Below, one piece after another: positions 1-7,688 of a DNA stretch of 64,000 nucleotides. Numbering within the stretch: position 1 is the first letter of the stretch; each line of letters begins with the position of its first letter. The DNA lies in assembly GCA_035463295.1 (NCBI GenBank), contig DATHTK010000021.1, positions 1 to 64,000 of the forward strand. The letters run 5' to 3'. Position numbers and translations under genes: made by a program. This DNA is from DATHTK01 sp035463295 (GTDB lineage Bacteria > Actinomycetota > Rubrobacteria > Rubrobacterales > Rubrobacteraceae). A model generated the notes under the pieces. That model was not told the origin of the DNA. It worked only from the letters and a program-made list of their open reading frames with translations, and did not search any database.

Positions 1-387
1 GGTCTGGGAGATCTGGCTGGTGGCCAGCACGTGGTTCTCGACCTCTATGACGCTCTTGTTGGGGTCGACGACGCGGAAGTAGACGACGGCGTTGACGCGG
101 GCGGGGACGTTATCGCGGGTAATGATGTCCTGGGGCGGGACGTCCATCGTGACGATCCTGAGGTCCACCTTGATCATCTTGTCGATGAAGGGCAACAAGA
201 TGAAAAGCCCTGGTCCCTTGGCACCGCCCCTAGTCCTCCCGAGGCGGAAGATGACGCCGCGCTCGTACTCCTTGACTATCTTGATGGCGCTCAACACAAG
301 AGCGATGACGAAAATGGCGACGATGACGAGCGCTATCGCAGATATCCCCGCTCCGAGCGCCTGCATCAGTGCGAAACTTACGAGCAT
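1..387 (-). CDS. Slipin / stomatin-like band 7 (SPFH) protein, partial
   Basis: The N-terminal 129 residues are present; the C-terminus runs off the left edge. A hydrophobic N-terminal segment (about residues 8-32) is followed by the slipin hallmark KEYERGVIFRLGR and by GPGLFILLPFID and MDVPPQDIITRDNVPARV, which begin the SPFH domain. Slipins are membrane-anchored scaffold proteins that oligomerise at lipid microdomains, often beside an NfeD-type partner, which would lie outside this window. The ATG at 385-387 was chosen because a GGAAGGAAC ribosome site lies just upstream and the hydrophobic anchor follows directly. The family call is firm; the cellular role is inferred. Confidence 0.9.
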   Translation of the reverse strand, partial: MLVSFALMQALGAGISAIALVIVAIFVIALVLSAIKIVKEYERGVIFRLGRTRGGAKGPGLFILLPFIDKMIKVDLRIVTMDVPPQDIITRDNVPARVNAVVYFRVVDPNKSVIEVENHVLATSQISQT

Positions 388-424
388 ACTGTTCCTTCCC
401 CTGAATCGAGGTCTGCGTGCCACG

Positions 425-430
425 AGTGTA
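425..430 (-). promoter_or_regulatory. Candidate -10 box TACACT for the slipin gene
   Basis: TACACT on the minus strand lies 37 bases upstream of the slipin start and matches the TAnACT type seen before several other genes here. No good -35 box is visible. Confidence 0.35.
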
Positions 431-515
431 ACACGAGAGGTGCAGCTCCCCGCTTCCGGATGGGGTCAGGGATGTGCTGTGCCATCGCTCGCCGAGTCAC
501 CTGGGCACAGGGCTC

Positions 516-806
516 TTAGCCAGCACCCAGTATGCTCAGCATGTCCATGCCGCGTTCCGTGATGACGTAGTGCTTGTCTCCCCTGGCGTATCGTGTACTC
601 GTGGCCCACTCGATGGCACCCTCGTACTCCATATCCTCTATGAGATCGTGGTAGCGGATAGTATCCGCTCCGAAGCCGGTGCGCCGTCCCGCCTCCTCCA
701 GGGGCAGGTGGGTTCCTGGCGTAAATGTCTGCGCCCCGTGGCGTTCGGAGTGGATCTCTTCGGCAGCCCCTAGCAGTGCTCGTGCGTCTACGGTCGTGCT
801 ATACAT
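516..806 (-). CDS. Hypothetical protein, 96 aa, possibly winged-helix-like
   Basis: I do not recognise a named family. The protein is soluble and mixed-charge, with an Arg/Glu-rich middle (EEAGRRTGFGADTIRYHDLIEDMEYEG) and a C-terminal RYARGDKHYVITERGMDML that resembles the wing and last helix of small winged-helix proteins. The ATG at 804-806 has a CAGGAGAT ribosome site. It starts 13 bases after the end of the 60-residue gene at 820-1002, so the two are probably co-transcribed. The winged-helix suggestion is inference from composition only. Confidence 0.6.
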   Translation of the reverse strand: MYSTTVDARALLGAAEEIHSERHGAQTFTPGTHLPLEEAGRRTGFGADTIRYHDLIEDMEYEGAIEWATSTRYARGDKHYVITERGMDMLSILGAG

Positions 807-819
807 CCGGTATCTCCTG

Positions 820-1002
820 CTACTCGTAAGCGTGCCACCTGTTGGTACCCCAGCGACTTACCGCGCGCGCACCCTGAGGGAACGTAGATCCAGCATGGAA
901 ACAGGCATAGCGGCCGTTCGCTAACCGTACAATGGCAGGCCTGTAAGCCCTCGCGGCCGCCTTCTTCGCTTGCGTCTCGGTTGCGTAGGTGGGAGTTCTC
1001 AC
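820..1002 (-). CDS. Small hypothetical protein, 60 aa
   Basis: This short basic protein (YATETQAKKAAARAYR near the start, ending GTNRWHAYE) has no family I can name. The GTG start is preceded by a good ribosome site, GGAAAGGAAC, about 6 bases upstream. It forms a likely two-gene operon with the 96-residue gene downstream. The AT-rich block at about 1050-1085 is the probable promoter area for this minus-strand pair. The support is the ribosome site, the tight spacing and ordinary codon use. Confidence 0.5.
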   Translation of the reverse strand: MRTPTYATETQAKKAAARAYRPAIVRLANGRYACFHAGSTFPQGARAVSRWGTNRWHAYE

Positions 1003-1290
1003 TCTAGTTCCTTTCCTTGGCGTGGCTACCTCAGCGGATGCCAGACCTTTTTTGGTATTTTGTATATTATGTTACAATTATACACTACGGAGATTGAAAA
1101 GACAAATCACGCTCGACCGCTCAGGGGAGTCTCCCGGCCAGGACCTGAACGATACACCGGACGACGTAACTTGTTGGGGTTGGTCAACAGGACACGATAA
1201 TACGCCTTCATCAGGAGTGCGCTCCAGCTTTAGTAATGTGTGTTACAATATTGCTTGTGTCGTTGTACCTCGAGCAGGAGGTAAGGAACG

Positions 1291-1314
1291 ATGAAGAGGA
1301 AGGCTGACAACTAG
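1291..1314 (+). other. Seven-codon mini-ORF with strong ribosome site
   Basis: ATG at 1291 encodes MKRKADN then TAG. The AGGAGGTAAGG just upstream is one of the strongest ribosome sites in the window. It could be a leader peptide, part of a small RNA, or the start of a lost gene. Confidence 0.3.
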
Positions 1315-1355
1315 CCGCAGGCCTTGGCGTTGTGGCACGATCAGGGTTTGTAGCA

Positions 1356-1402
1356 CGGGCTGGCGATGACCGACTCTTAACAGGAGCGGCTTCGCCAGCC
1401 CG
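1356..1402. terminator. Inverted repeat, possible terminator
   Basis: An 11-base perfect inverted repeat has arms CGGGCTGGCGA (1356-1366) and TCGCCAGCCCG (1392-1402) and a 25-base loop. On the plus strand it is followed by AATATTTTGC, a weak T-run. It may end a transcript that includes the mini-ORF at 1291. Confidence 0.4.
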
Positions 1403-1615
1403 AATATTTTGCTCTCAAACGCTCCCTAACCAAGGCTACTGTCGGGAGCAAGCCGTTGTCTTGTGGGAGTAAGTGGTTGCCTTGATCGAGCTGACTGCGA
1501 AGCAGGGATCGTGCCAGGTGGGAAGCAAGACGAACATCCCCTGCTCCCGCGAGGCCGTGGGAGAGCTCTGGGGCATACCTTTCTGCGGGCCGTGCACCCG
1601 TGAGCAGGAGGCGTA

Positions 1616-1687
1616 CTAGGCACCTTTGCCGAACGGGACTTCGCGGGCCTCGTAGTGGCCCCCGCGGCTCTCAGTGATGCGTGCCAT
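1616..1687 (-). pseudogene. Truncated remnant of a small actinobacterial protein
   Basis: ATG at 1685-1687 follows AGAGAAGGGGG and opens a 23-codon frame beginning MARITESRGGHYEAREVPFG, then stops. From memory, this start resembles a small actinobacterial family (M-RITE-RGGHY-V-EV-FGK) that continues into a Cys-rich region. Here the frame ends right after FGK, so I read it as a broken copy. It could instead be a genuine micro-protein. TATAGT about 70 bases upstream could be its -10 box. Confidence 0.35.
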
Positions 1688-1825
1688 CGGCCCCCTTCTC
1701 TCTGCCGACCGGCGCATCGTGCGAAGGCGTGCGGAAGACAGCGTGATGTTTTTGATATCTCGATTACTATAAGTCTAGTACACACACGTCGATATGTACT
1801 GCTCGACCAGACCTGCTGCCAGGCA

Positions 1826-2611
1826 TTAGTTCTTCGTAGAAGCGCCGAGCGGGCTCACGGCGGTCCGTGGAATGCGGCGGCGGTGATTCTCCCAGCCCTC
1901 GTCGACCTTGGTGAGCACCTCCGCCAGCCGCAGCTTCTCCAGTAGTCGGATAACGGGCCAGGCCGGGTCGAACTCACCGCGGAAGGCGGAGAGCTTCGCA
2001 GAGGCGGGGCGGGCGTGGTGGTTGTTGTGCAGGCCCTCCCCGAAGGTGATCAGCGCCAAGAGCCTGAGGTTGGTCGCGTCGTTGGCGAAGCTCTTGTAGC
2101 CGAAGGTGTGTCCGGCGCCGTTGATCGCGGCGTTCAGCATCAGGTATACGCTTGCGAGCGTCGCTAGCGCCACGAGGCCGGGTCCGAGGCCCAGGACGAG
2201 CACCAGAAGTACGCCTGTCAGGCCGAACCCGAGGGTGCCGCGCCGGAGGAGCACCTGGTCTAGTCGGTCGGACGGGAGGTCCGCGGCGTATTTCTCGAGG
2301 GTGTCGTCGTTGTTAGCCTCGCGGCGGTAGTAGTAGACATTGGCGAGCATGATCTGCCAGTAGCCCTCGATATGGGGGCTGTGCGGATCCCCCTCGACAT
2401 CGCTGAAGTTGTGGTGCTTGCGGTGGACGGCCACCCACTCTCTCGGGGAGATGCTGGTGAGCATCCACGTCCCGAAGCGCATGAACATCGTCAAGGCCGG
2501 GTGGAGCCGGATGGCCTTGTGCGACAGCACACGGTGCAGGTAGATCGTGGTGATCAAAGTAGCCACCTCCGCGAGCCCCAAGCCCACGATAACGGCGACG
2601 ATGTATTCCAT
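1826..2611 (-). CDS. Fatty acid desaturase (acyl-CoA desaturase type)
   Basis: This membrane di-iron desaturase should introduce a double bond into acyl chains and so tune membrane fluidity. All three His boxes are present: HRVLSH (residues 26-31), HRKHH (63-67) and HNNHH (195-199). Hydrophobic pairs lie at about 4-24, 40-56 and 128-165. Length (261 aa) is near the usual size. The ATG at 2609-2611 has GAGAGAGGTG upstream; a longer frame exists but its first 31 residues are Arg-rich and unlike the family. A cold-shock gene lies just upstream on the same strand, so a temperature-response pairing is plausible but inferred. Confidence 0.9.
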   Translation of the reverse strand: MEYIVAVIVGLGLAEVATLITTIYLHRVLSHKAIRLHPALTMFMRFGTWMLTSISPREWVAVHRKHHNFSDVEGDPHSPHIEGYWQIMLANVYYYRREANNDDTLEKYAADLPSDRLDQVLLRRGTLGFGLTGVLLVLVLGLGPGLVALATLASVYLMLNAAINGAGHTFGYKSFANDATNLRLLALITFGEGLHNNHHARPASAKLSAFRGEFDPAWPVIRLLEKLRLAEVLTKVDEGWENHRRRIPRTAVSPLGASTKN

Positions 2612-2729
2612 AGCACCTCTCTCTCGACTGTGTGCGGGCCTCGCCCGGCGCGTTCTCTTGGTTTCGGCGATACGGCAAAGGCCGAGGTGTGAACCCCGGC
2701 CCATGCTCTCCCGAACTATCTACTGGAGC

Positions 2730-2933
2730 CTAGGCGAGGGAGACGTTCTCCGCCTGCATGCCCTTCTTGCCCTGAGTCACCTCGTAGGTGACCTTGCTGC
2801 CCTCGTCCAGCGACCTAAAACCGTTGCCAACTATACCGGAGTAATGGACGAACAGGTCCTCGCTGCCCTCATCGGGGGAGATAAAGCCGAAGCCCTTCTC
2901 TTCGCTGAACCACTTCACTGTTCCTTGAGCCAT
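2730..2933 (-). CDS. cspA: Cold-shock domain protein (CspA family)
   Basis: This 67-residue single cold-shock domain binds single-stranded RNA or DNA as an RNA chaperone. It begins MAQGTVKWFSEEKGFGFI, giving RNP1 (KGFGFI), and carries RNP2 as DLFVHYS; it ends with QGKKGMQAENVSLA. The ATG at 2931-2933 fits the family start, and AGAAAGGTGG lies upstream. A leader of roughly 110 bases with an inverted repeat (3031-3045) precedes it, as is common for csp genes that are controlled after transcription. Confidence 0.95.
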   Translation of the reverse strand: MAQGTVKWFSEEKGFGFISPDEGSEDLFVHYSGIVGNGFRSLDEGSKVTYEVTQGKKGMQAENVSLA

Positions 2934-3030
2934 ATGCTGGGCCCACCTTTCTGTTCTGGGGCCCCGCTGCAACAAGAAACCCGCCCCTGATCTTTCCGGG
3001 CGGCGCTTCCATCAAAAACAAAACCCACCT

Positions 3031-3045
3031 TCTAGTACCACTAGA
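3031..3045. promoter_or_regulatory. Inverted repeat TCTAGT-ACC-ACTAGA upstream of cspA
   Basis: A perfect 6-base inverted repeat with a 3-base spacer lies about 100 bases upstream of cspA, next to TATGCT and TATATG sequences that could be its -10 box on the minus strand. It may be an operator or a small leader hairpin. Confidence 0.35.
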
Positions 3046-3112
3046 GCATACCACACATATAGGGCTGGGGCGCCGAGCGTAACCCCGGCCCTTCCCACAT
3101 CGGTGCCCGAGA

Positions 3113-3238
3113 CTACTTCAAGAGCTTCTTTGCGACCTTCTCGACCTCACCGCCGCCCTTCTTTCCCCCGGACTTCTTGCTCTTCTTGCCCGCGGCGCCC
3201 TTGGCGACCTTCTTGATCTGCTTATCCAGTCCAGCCAT
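3113..3238 (-). CDS. Lysine-rich micro-protein, 41 aa
   Basis: ATG at 3236-3238 opens a 41-codon frame beginning MAGLDKQIKKVAKGAAGKKS and ending EVEKVAKKLLK. About 15 of the 41 residues are Lys, there are no aromatic residues, and the middle is Gly/Ser/Lys-rich. An AAGGAGAG ribosome site lies 9-10 bases upstream. The two ends look like amphipathic helices flanking a flexible KKSGGKKGGG linker. Such composition suggests nucleic-acid or membrane binding, but no function is known to me. It sits upstream of cspA in the same direction. Confidence 0.6.
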   Translation of the reverse strand: MAGLDKQIKKVAKGAAGKKSKKSGGKKGGGEVEKVAKKLLK

Positions 3239-3767
3239 GTCAGCTACCTACTCTCCTTCCCCACAGGGGTTGATTCCCATATTTATGCCCTCAAAAGGGC
3301 ACTCCCCAAACCCCGAGGGAACTTCGCATGATGTTTCTGCTACGAGGGACCGTTGCCCCGGCGCGTTCGCGTGCTTCACGCTTTGGCTGATGGAAGTTCA
3401 TCCAATAGTAGTTCGCGGCAGGCGGATCAATTGCGCTCGTCGTTATGTTGCACGTGCGGACGCGGAGGGCGTTCGGGCGAGGGTGGAAGCAGGGGTTACC
3501 ACCACAGGGCATACTCCTCGGACTTGGCGGCTCCGCCTCCGGCGGGAGTTCCGGGTAGAGCCGGGATTCCGCCCGTGATAAACTGCGCGGGCTTCGCAAG
3601 GAAAGGGGAAAAAAGAAGAGAGCTCGTATGCGCGGTTCATTTGCGGGGCGGCGTGTAATCCCTTTGACGGCGGCTTGAGGCCGTCAGGAGGCATCCTGTT
3701 CGCCTGTATGCGTGGCATGGGAAAGAACGCCTCTTACGCGTAGGCGTTGGCCAGGAAAGGAGGACCT
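3239..3767. other. Leader region of the CO-dehydrogenase island
   Basis: About 530 bases hold no convincing gene. On the plus strand TAAACT (3579-3584) is a candidate -10 box, giving a leader of about 180 bases before coxS. Within it lies a hairpin with arms TGACGGC (3665-3671) and GCCGTCA (3680-3686), followed at once by GGAGG. I see no known riboswitch fold, including the molybdenum-cofactor type, but my fold inspection was by eye. Confidence 0.45.
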
Positions 3768-4253
3768 TTGCGCAGGATCCAGATGACGGTTGACGGGCGG
3801 TCGCACGTGGCGGAGGTGGAGCCGAGGCTGCTCTTGGTACACCACCTCAGGGAGAACCTCGGTATCGGTGGGGTGCACGTCGGCTGCAACACGACGAGCT
3901 GCGGGGCGTGCACGGTGCACCTCGACGGTGAGTCGGTCAAGTCGTGTACGGTGCTCGCGGTGCAGGCCGACGGGCACGAGGTCACGACGGTGCAGGGCAT
4001 CAGGGAGAACGGGCTCTGGCACCCGATGCAGCAGGCCTTCCACGAGGCGCACGGGCTGCAGTGTGGCTACTGTACGCCGGGCATGATCATGGCCTCCATA
4101 AGCCTTCTCAAGGAGAAGCCGGAGGCGACGGAGGAGGAGATCCGGGAGGGTCTCGAGGGGAACCTCTGCCGCTGCACGGGCTACGAGAACATCGTGAAGG
4201 CCGTCCAGATGGCGCAGCCGCACATGAGCGGCCAGCCCGCCCCCACTTCCTAG
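3768..4253 (+). CDS. coxS: CO dehydrogenase-type iron-sulfur subunit (form II set)
   Basis: This is the small subunit of a molybdenum hydroxylase, carrying two [2Fe-2S] clusters that pass electrons from the Mo site to FAD. An N-terminal ferredoxin fold has Cys at about 40, 45, 48 and 60 (CNTTSCGAC...C). The C-terminal cluster uses Cys at 99, 102, 134 and 136 (CGYC...CRC). I chose the TTG at 3768 because AGGAAAGGAGG sits directly upstream; an in-frame ATG at 3747 lacks this. It is first in an S-L-M order, typical of form II sets, and is 13 bases from coxL. Confidence 0.93.
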   Translation: MRRIQMTVDGRSHVAEVEPRLLLVHHLRENLGIGGVHVGCNTTSCGACTVHLDGESVKSCTVLAVQADGHEVTTVQGIRENGLWHPMQQAFHEAHGLQCGYCTPGMIMASISLLKEKPEATEEEIREGLEGNLCRCTGYENIVKAVQMAQPHMSGQPAPTS

Positions 4254-4266
4254 AAAGGACGACAGA

Positions 4267-6840
4267 GTGACCGAAGCACCGGAACGCTACGTCGGCGGGG
4301 GGGTACCGCGCAAGGAGGACCCGGCCCTCGTGACCGGACGGGCCACCTGGACCGACAACATCAAGTTGCCCGGGATGCTGCATTTGTCTATGCTGCGCAG
4401 CCCCTACGCCCACGCGAAGATAACGAGCATAGACGTCTCGGAGGCGAAGAACCAGCCGGGGGTGGTCACGGTCTTGACCGGCGACGACCTCGCCCCCGAG
4501 TACGAGAGGAACCCGCAGGACAACCCCGCGGCCGTCACCGGCTACGGCCTGAGCCTCCACGAGCGGCCTCACGGTGGCGCCCAGGTCACCGAGACCGCGG
4601 ACAACACCGACGGACAGCCGGTAGACGAGAAGACACGCACGTTCGTCGCCTGGATCGTCCACGATGAGCTCAAGATACCGACCCACTGGCCGGTCGCCCG
4701 CGACGAGGTCAACTTCGCCGGGGATATCGTCGCCGTCGTCGTCGCGACCGACCGCTACAAGGCCCAGGATGCGCTGGAGTTCATCGAGGTCGACTACGAG
4801 CCGCTGGACGTGGTGACGGACCTCGAGGCGGCCCTAGAGGAGGGCTCCCCGCTCGTGCACGAGGATCTCGGGACCAACGAAGCGTATACCTGGGATCTGG
4901 ACAACGGCGACGTCGAGGACGCCTTCTCGAGAGCAGATGTGACGGTCAAGGAGCGCTACCTCCAGCCACGGCTCATCCCGAACGCGATAGAGACGCGCGG
5001 CGTGGTCGCGAATCCGGAGCCCACAAATGGCGGCTTCACCGTGTACACCTCGACGCAGGTCCCGCACATCCTCAGGGCCGTCCTCTCGTCGTACTGCGGT
5101 TTCCCCGAACAGACTCTCCGGGTCGTGGCCCCGGATGTCGGTGGCGGCTTCGGCTCCAAGCTGAACGTGTACGCAGAGGAAGTCGTCGCGCTGGTGCTGG
5201 CGCGCAAGCTCGGCGTGCCCGTCAAGTGGGTCGAGGACCGCTCCGAGAACTACGTGGCGACCATCCACGGCCGCGGACAGATTCAGGACATCGAGGTGGC
5301 CGCTACCTCGGAGGGCAAGATCCTCGGGATGCGCGTCAAGCTCCTCGCGGACATGGGCGCCTACCTGCACCTGAATACCCCCGGCATCCCGCTCCTGGGC
5401 GCCTTTATGTATCCCGGCGTCTATACCTTCCCGGCCTACTCCTTCGAGTGCACCGGCGTCTTCACCAACAAGACCCCGACGGACGCCTACAGGGGGGCCG
5501 GGCGACCCGAGGCGGCCTACGCCGTCGAGCGAATCATGGAGGCATTGGCGCGCGAGACGGGGCTAGATCCCGCCGAGGTGCGTCGCCGGAACTTCTACGA
5601 GCCGTTCGACGAGCCGACCGACACACCCGCCGGCATCCAGTACGACTCGATGAACATGCAGCCGGCGCTCGATCGGGTTCTGGAACTCGCCGATTACGAG
5701 GGCCTGCGCGAAGAGCAGCGCCGCCGCCGCGAGAATAATGATCCTGTCCAACTCGGTATCGGTTTCTCGACCTACACCGAGATCTGTGGCCTCGCCCCCT
5801 CGCAGGTGCTATCGGCGCTCGGCGCTGGGGGCGCCGGGTGGGAGATGGCGAAGGTGCAGATGCTCGCCTCGGGCAAGGTCGAGGTGATAACCGGCACCAC
5901 GCCCCACGGCCAGGGCCACGTCACCAGCTGGTCCCAGATAGCCGCCGACGCTCTCGGCGTCGACGTCGATGACGTGGAGGTCCTCCACGGCGACACCGCC
6001 ATGGCTCCCTACGGGCGCGACACCTACGGATCCAGGAGCCTGCCGGTCGGCGGCGTTGCGGTGCACATGGCGGCCCAGAAGGTCGTGGAGAAGGCGAAGA
6101 AGATAGCGGCCCACATGCTCGAGGCGGCGGAGGGAGATATCGAGTTCGAGGGGGGCAAGTTCAGCGTCGCGGGCTCGCCAGAGCAAAACGTGAGCATGCA
6201 GGACGTGTCAGGGGCCGCGTACCTGGCGAACAACCTGCCCGAGGGCATGGAGCCGGTACTCTCAGAGGAGTGCTTCTTCGACCCGCCGAACTTCACGTTC
6301 CCGTTCGGGGCGCACATCTGCGTGACGGAGGTCGATACAGAGACCGGGTTCGTCAGGATCCGGGACTACTTCGGCGTGGACGACTGCGGCCCCATCGTCA
6401 ACCCGACGATCGTGGACGGGCAGCTGCACGGCGGCATAGCCCAGGGTATAGCGCAGGCGCTCTACGAAGAGGCCGTCTACGACGAGGATGGCAACCTGAC
6501 GACGGGCTCGATGGTGGACTACCTGATCCCCGGAGCCCCGGAACTGCCGAACTACACCCTGGATAGAACAGTGACCCCCTCGCCCTCGAACGTCATGGGC
6601 GTCAAGGGAGTCGGCGAGGCCGGGACCATAGGCTCCCCGCCGGCGGTCATAAACTCCATCGTGGACGCGCTCTCGCTCTACGGCATCACGCACGTGGACA
6701 TGCCGGCCTCGCCGTGGAAAGTCTGGCAGGCGATCCAGGACGCCCAGGGCCGCGACGCCGGAACCCGCGACGCCGACCGCTCGGGCCGTCCGTCGCAGGC
6801 GCCGACCAGCGCCGACACCGAAGGAGGTAGCACCTCGTGA
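4267..6840 (+). CDS. coxL: Form II CO dehydrogenase-like large subunit
   Basis: This is the molybdopterin-binding catalytic subunit of the xanthine oxidase family. The active-site loop reads AYRGAGR (residues 407-413), the marker of form II proteins, not the AYxCSFR of proven form I CO oxidisers. Other motifs include VGGGFGSK, GQGHVTSW, the GVDDCG segment and the C-terminal GVKGVGEAGTIGSPPAVINS with the conserved catalytic Glu. At 857 aa it is longer than the roughly 780 expected, partly from an Asp/Arg/Ser-rich tail. GTG start at 4267. The true substrate of form II enzymes is not settled; CO is possible, and other small molecules are too. Confidence 0.92.
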   Translation: MTEAPERYVGGGVPRKEDPALVTGRATWTDNIKLPGMLHLSMLRSPYAHAKITSIDVSEAKNQPGVVTVLTGDDLAPEYERNPQDNPAAVTGYGLSLHERPHGGAQVTETADNTDGQPVDEKTRTFVAWIVHDELKIPTHWPVARDEVNFAGDIVAVVVATDRYKAQDALEFIEVDYEPLDVVTDLEAALEEGSPLVHEDLGTNEAYTWDLDNGDVEDAFSRADVTVKERYLQPRLIPNAIETRGVVANPEPTNGGFTVYTSTQVPHILRAVLSSYCGFPEQTLRVVAPDVGGGFGSKLNVYAEEVVALVLARKLGVPVKWVEDRSENYVATIHGRGQIQDIEVAATSEGKILGMRVKLLADMGAYLHLNTPGIPLLGAFMYPGVYTFPAYSFECTGVFTNKTPTDAYRGAGRPEAAYAVERIMEALARETGLDPAEVRRRNFYEPFDEPTDTPAGIQYDSMNMQPALDRVLELADYEGLREEQRRRRENNDPVQLGIGFSTYTEICGLAPSQVLSALGAGGAGWEMAKVQMLASGKVEVITGTTPHGQGHVTSWSQIAADALGVDVDDVEVLHGDTAMAPYGRDTYGSRSLPVGGVAVHMAAQKVVEKAKKIAAHMLEAAEGDIEFEGGKFSVAGSPEQNVSMQDVSGAAYLANNLPEGMEPVLSEECFFDPPNFTFPFGAHICVTEVDTETGFVRIRDYFGVDDCGPIVNPTIVDGQLHGGIAQGIAQALYEEAVYDEDGNLTTGSMVDYLIPGAPELPNYTLDRTVTPSPSNVMGVKGVGEAGTIGSPPAVINSIVDALSLYGITHVDMPASPWKVWQAIQDAQGRDAGTRDADRSGRPSQAPTSADTEGGSTS

Positions 6841-7688
6841 TCCCCCTGGCCTTCGACTACGAGGTCGCCGAGTCGGTCGACCACGCTATCGACATCCTCG
6901 GCCAGCACGGCGACGAGGCCAAGCTCCTCGCCGGCGGCCACAGCCTGCTGCCCATAATGAAGCTCCGCCTCGCCGCCCCTACGGTCCTCGTGGACCTGGG
7001 GCGCGTTGAGGACCTGAGGTACGTCCGCGACGCGGGCGACCACATCGCCATCGGCGCGATGACCCGCCATAGCGACCTGGAGCGGGACCCCGTCTTGCAC
7101 GAGCACTGCGGGCTCCTCACTTACACGGCCTCGCTCGTCGGTGACCCGTCGGTGCGTCACCGCGGTACCATCGGCGGCTCCCTCTCTCACGGCGACGCCG
7201 CCTCGGACCTGCCGAGCGCGTTGCTCGCCCTGGAAGGCACCTTCGTCCTGAAGGGTCCGAACGGGGAGCGGACGGTTGCGGTCGGCGACTTCTTCGAGGA
7301 TTACCTCCAGACGGCGCTCGCGCCGGATGAGGTCCTTACGGAGATCCGGGTCCCCAAGCTCGGGCAGAGCACAGGCTGGTCGTACAAGAAATTCAACCGC
7401 CGGGCCCAGGACTGGGCCGTCGTGGGCGCCGCCGCCGTCGTCGAGCGCACGAACGGCACCATCAGCTCCGCCCGCATCGGGCTGACGAACATGGGCTCGA
7501 CCCCGATCCGGGCGACCGCTGCCGAGAGCGCGCTCTCCGGAGCGGACGCCTCCTCGGTCGCCGAGGCGACGCAGAACGCCGACGAAGGCACGAGCCCCGC
7601 GTCCGACATCGCAGCCTCTAGCGAGTACCGGCGTCATCTGGCGCGGGTTCTCAGCCGGAGAGCCGTCGAGGAGGCCCTGGGCCGTTGA
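6837..7688 (+). CDS. coxM: FAD-binding medium subunit (form II set)
   Basis: This 283-residue flavoprotein subunit takes electrons from the iron-sulfur subunit. FAD motifs are AGGHSLLPIMKLRLA near residue 38 and TIGGSLSHGDAASDLPSA near residue 110, followed by the CO-dehydrogenase flavoprotein C-terminal domain. The GTG start overlaps the coxL stop (GTGA), indicating translational coupling, and it in turn overlaps the coxD start. Subunit order S-L-M matches form II operons. Confidence 0.92.
   Translation: MIPLAFDYEVAESVDHAIDILGQHGDEAKLLAGGHSLLPIMKLRLAAPTVLVDLGRVEDLRYVRDAGDHIAIGAMTRHSDLERDPVLHEHCGLLTYTASLVGDPSVRHRGTIGGSLSHGDAASDLPSALLALEGTFVLKGPNGERTVAVGDFFEDYLQTALAPDEVLTEIRVPKLGQSTGWSYKKFNRRAQDWAVVGAAAVVERTNGTISSARIGLTNMGSTPIRATAAESALSGADASSVAEATQNADEGTSPASDIAASSEYRRHLARVLSRRAVEEALGR

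Larger units (their letters stand above)
1003..1615. other. AT-rich gap with no convincing protein gene
   Basis: This stretch is clearly AT-richer than its surroundings, especially 1050-1100 and 1235-1260. TGTTACAAT occurs twice (about 1070-1078 and 1241-1249). A very short reading frame at 1291-1314 (MKRKADN) has a strong AGGAGGTAAGG site and is followed by a hairpin at 1356-1402. I see no longer gene that looks real. The 119-residue minus-strand frame across 1426-1785 has Arg/Pro/Ser-rich composition typical of a shadow. Confidence 0.5.

Noticed and set aside
1426..1785. A 119-residue minus-strand frame
   Set aside because: Ser/Arg/Pro-rich, without a ribosome site; it overlaps a small frame with a better start.
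3239..3767. Possible molybdenum-cofactor riboswitch before coxS
   Set aside because: The hairpin at 3665-3686 is simple and the consensus core bases are not seen.
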